From an uncultured Acetatifactor sp. (lineage in GTDB: Bacteria; Bacillota; Clostridia; Lachnospirales; Lachnospiraceae): 64,000 bases of DNA. A program made the translations under genes and the position numbers. The DNA lies in NCBI GenBank assembly GCA_910578815.1, contig CAJTSE010000021.1, positions 3,999 to 67,998 of the forward strand, read 5' to 3'. Of the stretch, positions 8,038 to 15,882 are shown one piece after another. Each line of letters starts with the position of its first letter. The stretch's first letter is position 1. Under the pieces are notes generated by a model, which worked only from the letters and a program-made list of their open reading frames with translations, was not told the DNA's origin and searched no databases.

Positions 8038-8730
8038 ATGAATGTACTCAAAACAGAAAATCTCAAAAAATATTACGGCAGCGGCGACAGCCTTGTGAAA
8101 GCCCTGGACGGCGTTGACCTTTCCGTGGAACGGGGCGAGTTCGTGGCCGTCGTAGGGACCTCCGGCAGCGGCAAATCCACGCTTCTGAACATGATGGGCG
8201 GCCTTGACATTCCCACCTCCGGCAGCGTTAAAATAGACGGCCGGGAAATTTCGGGAATGTCCCCCGATGAGCTGACGGTCTTCCGCCGCCGGCAGATCGG
8301 CTTTGTGTTCCAGAATTACAACCTTGTGCCCATGCTGAACATCTATGAAAATATTGTCCTGCCCATCGAGCTGGACGGCGCCAGGCCCGACAGGGGCTTT
8401 ATTGACGACATCGTAAAAATGCTGCATCTGGAGGATAAGCTGGAGCGTTTTCCCAACAAACTTTCGGGAGGACAGCAGCAGCGGGCGGCGATTGCACGGG
8501 CTCTGGCGTTCAAGCCGGCGATCATCCTTGCCGACGAGCCTACAGGAAATCTTGACAGCAAAACGGGTCAGGAAGTCCTTGGGCTCTTAAAACAGACTTC
8601 GGAAAAGTTCGGCCAGACCCTGGTGATGATCACCCACGACCTGGACATTGCACAGCTTGCGGACAGAATTGTCCGCATCGAGGACGGTAAGATAATAGAG
8701 GGAGGAAATAAAAATGCTGAAGAACAATAA
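8038..8730 (+). CDS. ABC transporter ATP-binding protein (MacB/LolD/BceA type)
   Basis: A 230-residue ATPase with Walker A GTSGSGKST, Q-loop FQNYNL, signature LSGGQQQR, Walker B ILADEPTGNLD and the switch histidine in ITHD. The LDSKTGQ after Walker B and overall size fit the MacB/LolD/BceA group that pairs with FtsX-fold permeases. The ATG at 8038 has AGGGAGA about 8 bases upstream; an upstream in-frame start (7954) has no site. The gene overlaps the permease by 17 bases. The presumed role is peptide-antibiotic or lipoprotein handling, typical of such regulator-kinase-ABC modules. Confidence 0.93.
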   Translation: MNVLKTENLKKYYGSGDSLVKALDGVDLSVERGEFVAVVGTSGSGKSTLLNMMGGLDIPTSGSVKIDGREISGMSPDELTVFRRRQIGFVFQNYNLVPMLNIYENIVLPIELDGARPDRGFIDDIVKMLHLEDKLERFPNKLSGGQQQRAAIARALAFKPAIILADEPTGNLDSKTGQEVLGLLKQTSEKFGQTLVMITHDLDIAQLADRIVRIEDGKIIEGGNKNAEEQ

Positions 8731-10885
8731 CGGCGCAATCCTCCGCAAGCTTACCATCCGCAGCCTCCGCTCAGGAAAAATGCGCAATCTTTTTATCATG
8801 ATTACGGTTGCTCTTTCCGCCGCGCTTATTTCGGGGCTGGCTGGATTTGCCTTTGGCATGGATAAGAAAGAAGAACGTGACCTTGCCGTTTCCCCCCATG
8901 TCCTTTACACCGGGCTTGACAGTGAACAGGCGGCTCTCATCGGTAAGGACGAACGGGTGGATGAAATCCTATCCTGCATCCTGGACGACGCCGGGAACGA
9001 AACCCTCCCGCTGCCTGGGGGCGCCGACTTCGAAACCCTCGTGCTGCCTGGGGATGGCACTTATTCTGTGGCAGTGAGGATACTTGGCGCAGAAAGCATG
9101 GACAGTGAGACCTTTTTCAACACGATCCACGGCCTGGGAGAAGCGTATGGCATCCCCCGGCATCAGATTTTTGAAAATAATCGCTTTGTCATCAGAATAT
9201 CCAATATGAAGGCAAGCTCCGTGGCCGGCATTCTTGCCGTGAGCGCCGCCATATTATTTGCCAGCATATTTGTAATTTACAGTATCTTTTATATTTCCGT
9301 TACCGGCAGGATCCGTCAGTTCGGACAGCTGCGCACCATTGGCATGACCTCCAGGCAGATCCGCAGAACCGTGCGCTATGAGGGCCTTTTACTTAGCGGG
9401 GCAGGTTCTCTGGCAGGCCTTTTACTGGGCACGGCTTTTGCATACTTAATAGTCCCCGGAGGATTTCATTTCCCCGACACCGTAAAAATCTGGATCCTGA
9501 CCCTGATTGCAGTCACCCTGACGGTGCTGTTTTCCATCAATAAGCCCGCCAAAATTGCGGCCGCGGCTTCTCCTATAGAAGCCTCAAAAGCAAACGAGAA
9601 CAGCTTAGGCAAAAGCCGAGGAAAAAGAAGGCTTACTCCCTTCGGCCTTGCCAGAATCAGCGCGGGCAGCAACCGGAAAAGATCCGCCATGACCACGGTC
9701 TCTTTAGGAATTGGCGGCCTGTTTTTTACTGTGGGAACTACCTTTATCGCGTCCTATAATATTGAGGAATATTCCCGCGCAGGCGTATACGCATTCGGCG
9801 ACTATATACTGGAAATTGCAGACGATTCAGCCCATGCCGCGGAACACGGCGCAGCGGATATTCAGATCAATAATCCCCTGACCAAAGAGCTGGAGGCGGA
9901 AATTGCGGCTTTTGAGGGCGTGAAAGGGGTAACCCGTTACGAGCGTTTCAGTGTACAGTACGAATACAACAACTATCAGACAAAGGATTCCATCCTGCCG
10001 ATTGAAAGCCGCTATCTGGAAATCCTCAACCGGCACAGAGTGGAGGGAGAGGCTTTTGATTATGAGCGAATGGTGCGGAATAAGGAAATCATTATCCTCC
10101 GCAACCGTCAGGTAAATGACATCTACGGCTGGAAATTTGAGATCGGCAGCCAGGTCAGATTCCTATGGTACGACGGCGAGGATTATCGGGAAGATTATTT
10201 CACCGTTGCCGGAAGCGTTGAAGGCCTGTCGAAGTCCCAGGAGGAAGATGCGTACTATTTAAATACTGCGATTGGCTGGTTTCTGATTCCCAGAGACCTT
10301 TTGACAGCCATGGTTCCCGATAGATACGACCCCAGCGACGGGCTGATCGTCAAAGTAGATAATTACAAAACGGATACGGCGGTAAAGGAATATCTGCAGA
10401 CATTTGCCGACAGGGATTCACGGCTTGAGGTGAGCTGCTTCGCGGACGAGGTTAAAAACGGTGAAAGAAACTATTATTTTGTGGCAGGACTGGTATGGAG
10501 CCTATCGGCGTTTATCATCGGATTTGCGCTGATCAATCTGATCAACACTCTGGTATCCAATGCCATGTCCCGCAGGCAGGAATTTGCAATGCTCCGCTCC
10601 ATCGGCATGAGCAGCAGCCAGCTGAAAAAGATGATTATCGGCGAAGGCCTGCTCCTGGCGGTAAAAAATATCATCATCACCCTGACCCTGGGCACGGCTG
10701 CAGGATACGCGGCCATACAGGTCCTGCGGCAGCTTGCCGCCACTTATCTGCACTGGCATTTCCCCGGCTGGTATCTGCTGGGATACATTGGCATGGTGCT
10801 GGCCCTGCCCGGAATCATTTCCGCCGTGATTACCAATATTTTTGAGCGAAAATCTCTTACGGAAAGGCTGCGGGAGGCGGAATAG
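8714..10885 (+). CDS. FtsX-like ABC transporter permease
   Basis: A 723-residue membrane protein with two FtsX modules. Helix 1 (about 24-45) is followed by an outside domain, then three helices (about 170-200, 225-250, 260-280), a fourth near 325, a second large outside domain (about 350-590) and three terminal helices. The conserved cytoplasmic loops GQLRTIGMTSRQIRRTV and FAMLRSIGMSSSQLKK mark both FtsX repeats. GGAGG lies in the ATPase gene end, so translation is coupled. Together with the ATPase it forms a mechanotransmission-type transporter. The stop codon sits in the loop of the terminator. Confidence 0.92.
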   Translation: MLKNNNGAILRKLTIRSLRSGKMRNLFIMITVALSAALISGLAGFAFGMDKKEERDLAVSPHVLYTGLDSEQAALIGKDERVDEILSCILDDAGNETLPLPGGADFETLVLPGDGTYSVAVRILGAESMDSETFFNTIHGLGEAYGIPRHQIFENNRFVIRISNMKASSVAGILAVSAAILFASIFVIYSIFYISVTGRIRQFGQLRTIGMTSRQIRRTVRYEGLLLSGAGSLAGLLLGTAFAYLIVPGGFHFPDTVKIWILTLIAVTLTVLFSINKPAKIAAAASPIEASKANENSLGKSRGKRRLTPFGLARISAGSNRKRSAMTTVSLGIGGLFFTVGTTFIASYNIEEYSRAGVYAFGDYILEIADDSAHAAEHGAADIQINNPLTKELEAEIAAFEGVKGVTRYERFSVQYEYNNYQTKDSILPIESRYLEILNRHRVEGEAFDYERMVRNKEIIILRNRQVNDIYGWKFEIGSQVRFLWYDGEDYREDYFTVAGSVEGLSKSQEEDAYYLNTAIGWFLIPRDLLTAMVPDRYDPSDGLIVKVDNYKTDTAVKEYLQTFADRDSRLEVSCFADEVKNGERNYYFVAGLVWSLSAFIIGFALINLINTLVSNAMSRRQEFAMLRSIGMSSSQLKKMIIGEGLLLAVKNIIITLTLGTAAGYAAIQVLRQLAATYLHWHFPGWYLLGYIGMVLALPGIISAVITNIFERKSLTERLREAE

Positions 10886-10909
10886 TTCCGCCTCCCGTTC
10901 ACTTTTTAT
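10871..10909 (+). terminator. Intrinsic terminator containing the permease stop codon
   Basis: Perfect 12-bp arms CGGGAGGCGGAA (10871-10882) and TTCCGCCTCCCG (10886-10897) enclose a three-base loop that is the TAG stop codon, followed by TTCACTTTTTATT. It ends the regulator-kinase-ABC operon. Confidence 0.9.
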
Positions 10910-11039
10910 TGACTTTCACAACTTCCTGTCTTTCTAAAATTTTCGTTGACATCCCTATGAAAATATAACATGCTTTCCCAGGGAGCCAATGGGGCGATTA
11001 TGTCAGCTGCCGGACACTCAAGGAAGGGAGCTGGTGCCA

Positions 11040-11126
11040 ATGGTTACATATGATGAATTGTTCACATTTGTAATTATGCTTTGCGCTGTAATAACTCTTG
11101 TTATTTACATTAAACGCAAAAAGTAG
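11040..11126 (+). CDS. Putative holin-like toxin of a type I toxin-antitoxin system
   Basis: A 28-residue hydrophobic peptide starting MVTYDELFTFVIMLCAVITL and ending IYIKRKK: short polar head, one membrane helix (about 7-23), basic tail. This is the layout of the small holin-like toxins of Firmicutes, which insert in the membrane when translated. GGAAGGGAG precedes the ATG by 9 bases. TTGACA at 10946-10951 may be the -35 of its promoter. The opposite strand carries a strong promoter and a terminator facing this gene, the expected antisense antitoxin arrangement. Family assignment rests on length, start and context. Confidence 0.75.
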   Translation: MVTYDELFTFVIMLCAVITLVIYIKRKK

Positions 11127-11212
11127 CGCCCCCGCTCTGGTAAAGTAAGGCGCTGCTTTTTGCACTACACTTGCCGGCGGCTAGGTGTACTCTAGCCATT
11201 GGCTCTCTTGTT
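11114..11212 (-). ncRNA. Probable antisense RNA antitoxin
   Basis: A transcript of about 100 bases is predicted from the promoter at 11219-11248 to the terminator at 11118-11161 and would overlap the 3' end of the toxin mRNA. It has a 5' hairpin with arms GGCTAG and CTAGCC (11179-11197). A 10-base segment, CCATTGGCTC at 11196-11205 on the plus strand, is the exact complement of GAGCCAATGG in the toxin leader (10983-10992), so further pairing is possible. Confidence 0.65.
11118..11161. terminator. Bidirectional terminator shared by toxin mRNA and antitoxin RNA
   Basis: Arms AAAAAGTAGCGCC and GGCGCTGCTTTTT form a 13-bp stem (one G-T pair) with T-runs in both directions. The toxin stop codon lies in the left arm. 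It can end the toxin mRNA and the antisense RNA. Confidence 0.85.
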
Positions 11213-11218
11213 AAGCAC

Positions 11219-11248
11219 ATTATATACAATAATTGACCACAATGTCAA
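11219..11248 (-). promoter_or_regulatory. Promoter of the antisense antitoxin RNA
   Basis: Perfect TTGACA and TATAAT with an 18-base spacer on the minus strand, preceding no ORF. A consensus promoter facing a tiny hydrophobic ORF is typical of type I antitoxin RNAs. Confidence 0.8.
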
Positions 11249-11291
11249 CAAAAACCTTCAACCCATCTTTCGGCAATCGGCACAAAAGCTC

Positions 11292-11855
11292 TCACACTTT
11301 TGTATTTCTCCCTAAGCAACCCGTACAGCCCTCGCACCTTCCCGCCTCCTGCTCCGCCGATACCTGCCGGGCGGTCAGGTCAAAGGGGCTGGTCAGCATA
11401 CAAACAGCCTGGGCAGCAATTCCCTCCCCGGCCCCCGTAAAGCCCAGACCTTCCTCCGTGGTGGCTTTAACGCTGACACAGCTTATATCCGCCTCTAATG
11501 CACTAGCAATATTCTCCCGCATGGTATCAATATAGGGGCGCATTTTGGGTGCCTGTGCAATGATGGTAGCATCAATATTTTCGATTAAAAATCCATTGTC
11601 TGCCAGCAGCTCTCCCACCTTCTTCAACAGTGTCACCGACGAAATCCCCTTGTATTTCGGTTCGCTGTCCGGAAAATGCTGCCCGATGTCGCCCAATGCT
11701 GCCGCTCCCAAAAGAGCATCCATAATGGCATGAAGAAGCACATCCGCGTCGGAATGTCCCAGAAGTCCCTTATCATAAGGGATGGTAACGCCTCCCACGA
11801 TCAATTCCCGCCCCTCTGCCAACCTGTGTACGTCATATCCTGTTCCGATTCTCAA
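11292..11855 (-). CDS. ispF: 2-C-methyl-D-erythritol 2,4-cyclodiphosphate synthase
   Basis: A 187-residue enzyme of the MEP isoprenoid pathway that forms the cyclic diphosphate with release of CMP. The zinc-binding DVH (residues 8-10) and GHSDADVLLHAIMDALLGAA are present, as are the trimer-core residues IGQHFPDSEPKYKG. The usual length is about 157; here a roughly 30-residue tail follows, with CEGCTGC, which could bind metal. The start is a TTG (MRIGTGYDVH) with AGGAGG 8-9 bases upstream. dxr of the same pathway lies at 34.2-35.4 kb. Confidence 0.95.
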   Translation of the reverse strand: MRIGTGYDVHRLAEGRELIVGGVTIPYDKGLLGHSDADVLLHAIMDALLGAAALGDIGQHFPDSEPKYKGISSVTLLKKVGELLADNGFLIENIDATIIAQAPKMRPYIDTMRENIASALEADISCVSVKATTEEGLGFTGAGEGIAAQAVCMLTSPFDLTARQVSAEQEAGRCEGCTGCLGRNTKV

Positions 11856-11952
11856 CTTGCAAAGCCTCCTGCCGCTATTTCTTTCCTAATACTTATTTTT
11901 CCCGATTACTTACTCTTTCAAAACACTGATACTTTATTTTTCTTATTCTTCC

Positions 11953-13638
11953 TTATTCTTCCTTATTCTTCCGCTTCGGCCTTGCAAAAGCGATGCCGCC
12001 GTCACGCTCTTTTCTGCCTTCCCGGCGCTGATACCCTTTCTCTCGCTCTCTCCTGCCTTCACGGCCCTGATACCCGTTCTCACGTTCTCTCCTGTCATTT
12101 CGGCCCTGATACCCGTTCTCTCGCTCTCTTCTGTCATTCCGGCCCTGATACCCGTTCTCTCGCTCTCTCCTGCCTTCACGGCCCTGATACCCGCTCTCAC
12201 GCTCTCTTCTGTCATTCCGGCCCTGATATGCCCCCTCACGGTCTCTCCTGCCGCTGCGGGATCGAAAACCGCCGTCTCTGCTCCGGCCGCCGCGTCCGCC
12301 GTCTCTCTGCCCGGATCTGTCTGCCTCTATCTCCTGCCCTTTATCCCCGATCTGCAGCTTCAACATCACCGCTGCCAGCTCCAGCGCATCACATTCCTTC
12401 TCGTCCATCTTCAGGCGCAGGTAGCTCTTCATCAGCTCCATATCCTCATGCTCATGAAGAGTCCACGCCTTGTTCAGATATTTATCCGCTTTTGCCTTCA
12501 GTACCTTTGAGGCCCCCGGCAGCTTTTTCTCTTCAATCGTGGTGTGGCAGATGCGCTCTATCTCCCTGATCCTGTAAATCTCGCTTCCCGAAGCAAAGGT
12601 AAAGGAACGGCCTGTCTTGCCTGCCCGGCCTGTCCGGCCGATACGGTGAACATAATATTCAATGTCCTGAGGAATGTCGTAGTTGATAACGGCTTCCACG
12701 TTATCCACGTCTATCCCTCTTGCCGCCACATCCGTAGCAATCAATACGTTAGTGCTTCCCGCCCGAAATCTGCGCATGACTGTATCCCGCTGATGCTGGG
12801 ACATATCTCCATGCAGCCCATCCGCCTTAAAGCCGGCCTTGCTTACAATTTCCGCAAGCTCATCCACCTTCATCTTGGTATTACAGAAAATCAGACACAG
12901 GGAGGGTTGATAATACTCTAAAAGCCGGATGCACGCCGCATCCTTATCCTGCTTCTTTACCCGGTAATATCTCTGGGACACCAGCGGAATCGTCAGCTCC
13001 TTTGCCGCCACCTTTATCATTCTGGCGTCCTTCTGGAACTGTCCCGTAATCTCTAAAATGGGTTTGGGCATGGTGGCGGAAAAAAGCGCAGTCTGATGCT
13101 CTCCCGGAATCTGCCCCAGAATCAGCTCCATATCCTCTCTAAAGCCCATGTTCAGCATTTCATCCGCTTCATCCAGCACCACCATATTCACATCCTTCAG
13201 CTTGATGGTATGGCGGCGCATATGGTCCATAACCCGCCCTGGTGTGCCTACAATTACCTGCACTCCCCTCAAACCGTTAATCTGTTTCCCGATCTCCTGT
13301 CCCCCGTAAACGGGCAATATCTTAATTCCCTGTAAATATTTTGCAATCCTGCGCAATTCCTCTGCGGCCTGGATCGCCAGCTCTCTGGTAGGACACAGAA
13401 TCACACACTGCAGCTTTCTTAATTCAGGATCCACCCTCTGCAGCAGGGGAATACCAAAAGCTGCCGTCTTACCTGTTCCCGTTTGAGCCTGTCCGATAAT
13501 ATCTTCTCCCCTAAGCAGGCTTGGAATCGCCTGCTCCTGTATGGGAGTAAAATTGTCAAATCCCATTTCCCTCACGGCTCTCAGGATTCGCTCATCCACC
13601 ATTTCCTCCCAGCTTTCCATAACATTTAAATCATCCAT
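11953..13638 (-). CDS. DEAD-box ATP-dependent RNA helicase with repeat-rich basic tail
   Basis: A 561-residue CshA/DeaD-like helicase that unwinds RNA in ribosome assembly and mRNA decay. Motifs: Q motif FTPIQEQAIP, Walker A AQTGTGKT, PTREL, DEAD within VLDEADEM, SAT in FSATMPK, and HRIGRTGRAGKTGR. The last 120 residues are an Arg/Gly-rich tail with 13-residue repeats such as ENGYQGRNDRRER, likely an RNA-binding extension. ATG at 13638 follows AGAGGA. A promoter, short leader and attenuator lie upstream, suggesting regulated expression. Confidence 0.95.
   Translation of the reverse strand: MDDLNVMESWEEMVDERILRAVREMGFDNFTPIQEQAIPSLLRGEDIIGQAQTGTGKTAAFGIPLLQRVDPELRKLQCVILCPTRELAIQAAEELRRIAKYLQGIKILPVYGGQEIGKQINGLRGVQVIVGTPGRVMDHMRRHTIKLKDVNMVVLDEADEMLNMGFREDMELILGQIPGEHQTALFSATMPKPILEITGQFQKDARMIKVAAKELTIPLVSQRYYRVKKQDKDAACIRLLEYYQPSLCLIFCNTKMKVDELAEIVSKAGFKADGLHGDMSQHQRDTVMRRFRAGSTNVLIATDVAARGIDVDNVEAVINYDIPQDIEYYVHRIGRTGRAGKTGRSFTFASGSEIYRIREIERICHTTIEEKKLPGASKVLKAKADKYLNKAWTLHEHEDMELMKSYLRLKMDEKECDALELAAVMLKLQIGDKGQEIEADRSGQRDGGRGGRSRDGGFRSRSGRRDREGAYQGRNDRRERESGYQGREGRRERENGYQGRNDRRERENGYQGRNDRRERENGYQGREGRREREKGYQRREGRKERDGGIAFARPKRKNKEE
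11990..12240 (-). repeat. 39-bp tandem repeats encoding the helicase tail
   Basis: About six imperfect 39-base units encode the 13-residue repeats YQGR(N/E)(D/G)RRERE(N/S)G. They keep the reading frame and vary mostly at a few codons, so this is an expanding protein repeat, not a CRISPR array. Confidence 0.85.
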
Positions 13639-13718
13639 TTACATTCCTCTTCATTCCGAAGCGTTCTATGCTGATGAACGCGGGCAGAATCTCAACATCT
13701 GCTCTGCGATCAGGGAAT

Positions 13719-13811
13719 TTATGACGCCTCTGCACAAATTTCCGCCGCCAAAGACAACTTATCGGCACCTGTGAAAAAAGGAACTGTTATACGAATACAA
13801 CAGTTCCCCAT
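13719..13811 (-). CDS. Possible leader peptide upstream of the DEAD-box helicase
   Basis: A 30-codon ORF (MGNCCIRITVPFFTGADKLS...) starts about 13 bases after the predicted transcription start and runs through the attenuator hairpin. GGAAGG lies just 3 bases from its ATG, so initiation would be weak. If translated, ribosomes would break the terminator stem and let transcription reach the helicase gene. Coding status is uncertain; the overlap with the hairpin is what makes it noteworthy. Confidence 0.35.
   Translation of the reverse strand: MGNCCIRITVPFFTGADKLSLAAEICAEAS
13774..13807 (-). terminator. Early terminator (attenuator) in the helicase leader
   Basis: Arms GGAACTGTT and AACAGTTCC with a T6 run on the minus strand. 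An outer pairing GGCAC/GTGCC can extend the stem. It lies about 20-50 bases after the predicted start site and 136 bases before the helicase ATG. No minus-strand gene lies upstream, so it must act on the helicase's own leader. Confidence 0.75.
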
Positions 13812-13830
13812 GTGCCTTCCGCAATGTGTT

Positions 13831-13859
13831 ATTATACACACAAAAAGGGGATTTGGCAA
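13831..13859 (-). promoter_or_regulatory. Promoter of the DEAD-box helicase leader
   Basis: TTGCCA and TATAAT separated by 17 bases on the minus strand; transcription should start near 13824. Confidence 0.8.
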
Positions 13860-14051
13860 GCATTAAATTACCGTTATTCATAAGCCGTTTTATATTTATT
13901 TCCGATATTTTTTCACAAATACATTATTAATAATCAAGTAGACTATGCACTTAAGTTGTGATATAGTTACCTTTAGGGAGGCACAAGTATATGGATAAGG
14001 AAAACCTATAGACGCCTCATTTCTACCTGATTCTGAAAGGTTGGAAACGCC

Positions 14052-14963
14052 ATGCTGGTTGACAATACATTAATTTATATTCCCAAATACAAAATAGAAA
14101 TCGGCCGGCCCGAAAACAGTCTGTACTACTTTTTTGACTATGATGAGCGCTCTTACTCCATCAACATGGAGTTTCAACACTTCCATCAGTTTTATGAAAT
14201 CTGTATCTTTCTGGAAGAAAGCGCGGGCCACCTGATCGACGGCGTCTGGTATGATATGCGCTGCTGCGACATCGTGGCCCTTCGGCCCTCATTGCTGCAC
14301 AAAACGGTTTATCCGGAGGGGGCTCCAAACAAGCGTCTGATTATCCAGTTTTCCCTGCCGCCCATGACCTCTGCCTTCGAGAGCTGCATGAAATCTCTCT
14401 ATAGCATATTTGAAGAGACTGTACCCATCTACCGCTTTGAAGGCCCCTATAAAAAAGCGGTACTGGAAAAGCTGAACGATATTTTTTATCTTTCTCAGAA
14501 TCCGGGCGAGCTGAGAGATCTTTTCATACATAATAAATTTATTGAGTTTTTAGGCCTGATCTATTTATATAAGGAAAAAAACACTTATTCCAATCACGCG
14601 GACTTTGATAATATCACAAACAAGGTCTATAACATTACTGCTTTTATTCACAGCCATTTTACGGAAAATATCTCGCTGGAGTCTATCTCAAGAGAATTTT
14701 TTATCAGCAGCTATTATCTGTCTCATCAGTTTAAGCGGATCACCGGCTTTACCCTTACTGATTATGTGCAGCTGACCAGGGTGCGGAATGCACAGACCCT
14801 GCTCCTGTCCACGGATCTCTCCATTGCGGAGATAGCGTTTCAGTGCGGATTTTCCAGCTTTTCCCAATTTAACAGGGCCTTTAATAAATTTATGCACCAG
14901 GCCCCTTCCTCTTTCCGGAAAAGCGCCAAAATAGCTGCCGCCCAATCTTCGACTTCTTCATAG
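14052..14963 (+). CDS. AraC family transcriptional regulator
   Basis: A 303-residue regulator. The N-terminal half is a cupin-like sensor (FQHFHQFYEICIFLEES, about residues 37-53), the C-terminal 100 residues hold two helix-turn-helix motifs (LESISREFFISSYYLSHQFKRITG and LSIAEIAFQCGFSSFSQFNRAFNKFM). Such proteins often control sugar-use genes; the GH105 gene at 15.9 kb is a candidate target by proximity only. The ATG at 14052 has no strong ribosome site. A short stem CAC-AGG/CCTGT with T6 follows at 14972-14997 as a possible terminator. Confidence 0.9.
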   Translation: MLVDNTLIYIPKYKIEIGRPENSLYYFFDYDERSYSINMEFQHFHQFYEICIFLEESAGHLIDGVWYDMRCCDIVALRPSLLHKTVYPEGAPNKRLIIQFSLPPMTSAFESCMKSLYSIFEETVPIYRFEGPYKKAVLEKLNDIFYLSQNPGELRDLFIHNKFIEFLGLIYLYKEKNTYSNHADFDNITNKVYNITAFIHSHFTENISLESISREFFISSYYLSHQFKRITGFTLTDYVQLTRVRNAQTLLLSTDLSIAEIAFQCGFSSFSQFNRAFNKFMHQAPSSFRKSAKIAAAQSSTSS

Positions 14964-14971
14964 TCCGTTTC

Positions 14972-14997
14972 ACAGGCGCTGCATAGTCCTGTTTTTT
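14972..14997 (+). terminator. Possible weak terminator after the AraC gene
   Basis: Arms ACAGG and CCTGT enclose 11 bases and are followed by T6. The stem is only 5 bp, so the call is tentative. Confidence 0.4.
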
Positions 14998-15024
14998 GTG
15001 TATGTTTGTCCTGTTTTTTGATCC

Positions 15025-15053
15025 TTGACAAAGCACTTTTGTCAGGTTATAAT
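15025..15053 (+). promoter_or_regulatory. Promoter of the mntP leader
   Basis: Perfect TTGACA and TATAAT with a 17-base spacer; start expected near 15060, just before the riboswitch aptamer. Confidence 0.92.
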
Positions 15054-15075
15054 GTAGAAATATTTACATATCCTT

Positions 15076-15240
15076 TGTGAGGGAGTAGTTAACAGCTTTG
15101 GCTGTGGTAATATCAACATAATGACGGATGCCGTCTGGTATTACCGAAGCAATTTCGATTGTGATAATGAGACTCAGAGACGATTTGTGGGGATACCCTC
15201 GAATTGCCTTTGGGTCTTTTTCAAAAGAAAAACAAGAGGA
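15076..15240 (+). ncRNA. yybP-ykoY manganese riboswitch
   Basis: The leader holds the conserved GGGAGTAG at 15081-15088 and the partner GAGAC at 15169-15173. The flanking TGAG (15078-15081) and CTCA (15173-15176) can form the base stem. Between them are hairpins AACAGC...GCTGT and a long arm GGTAATA...TATTACC topped by GACGG/CCGTC. This is the organisation of the yybP-ykoY class, which senses Mn2+ and typically precedes manganese efflux genes; mntP follows directly. The part after 15177 would be the expression platform; I cannot assign its switching partner with certainty. Confidence 0.85.
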
Positions 15241-15252
15241 TGGGATGAAAAG

Positions 15253-15828
15253 ATGAGTTTATTGACACTGTTTATCACTGCTGTCGGGTTATCCATGGAC
15301 GCATTTGCCGTCTCTGTCTGCAAAGGTCTGGCCATGAAAAAACTTTCCTGGAAAAAGGCCGTTATCATCGGTCTCTGGTTCGGCGGGTTTCAGGCGCTGA
15401 TGCCCACCCTCGGCTACCTTCTGGGTACTCGCTTTGAAGGGTATGTCAACGCCATCGACCACTGGATTGCATTTATACTGCTGGCTCTCATCGGCACCAA
15501 CATGATCAGGGAAGCACTGTCTCCCGACAAAGGCGAAACAGACGATTCCACCGATCCAAAAACCATGCTCCTGCTTGCCGTAGCCACCAGCATTGACGCT
15601 CTTGCCGTAGGTGTCACCTACGCCTTCCTGCAGGTCCGCATCCTCCCGGCTGTATCCTTTATCGGCGTGATCACTCTTACTCTGTCTGTAATCGGTGTAA
15701 AGATTGGAAATCTGTTTGGCCTGAAATACAAGGCCAAGGCAGAAATTTTCGGCGGCATCATCCTTATCCTCATGGGCTTAAAGATTCTGCTGGAGCATCT
15801 CGGCCTCCTGAACTGGCTGCCGTTTTAG
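15253..15828 (+). CDS. mntP: Manganese efflux pump MntP
   Basis: A 191-residue membrane protein with six predicted helices in two homologous halves. Each half has the typical acidic motif: GLSMDAFAVSVCKGL near residue 13 and ATSIDALAVGVTYAF near 110. MntP exports excess Mn2+. The ATG at 15253 (MSLLTLFITAVGLSMD) is chosen because the family begins there; a GGG-rich stretch lies 8-12 bases upstream. Regulation by manganese is predicted from the riboswitch. Confidence 0.95.
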   Translation: MSLLTLFITAVGLSMDAFAVSVCKGLAMKKLSWKKAVIIGLWFGGFQALMPTLGYLLGTRFEGYVNAIDHWIAFILLALIGTNMIREALSPDKGETDDSTDPKTMLLLAVATSIDALAVGVTYAFLQVRILPAVSFIGVITLTLSVIGVKIGNLFGLKYKAKAEIFGGIILILMGLKILLEHLGLLNWLPF

Positions 15829-15846
15829 TCAATCCAATTAATATGA

Positions 15847-15878
15847 AAAAGGCTATAACCGTTACGTTACAGCCTTTT
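15847..15878. terminator. Bidirectional terminator between mntP and the GH105 gene
   Basis: Arms AAAAGGCT...TAAC and GTTA...AGCCTTTT with one mismatch form a stem flanked by A- and T-runs, serving both convergent genes. Confidence 0.85.
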
Positions 15879-15882
15879 CACT

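Noticed and set aside
11990..12240. Regularly spaced repeats resembling a CRISPR array
   Set aside because: The 39-bp units are tandem without spacers and encode a regular protein repeat in frame with the helicase.
11676..12569. 297-codon ORF on the plus strand with repeated PDTRSHALFCHSG-like units
   Set aside because: It is the antisense reading of ispF and of the helicase tail repeats; the repeat pattern comes from the coding strand.
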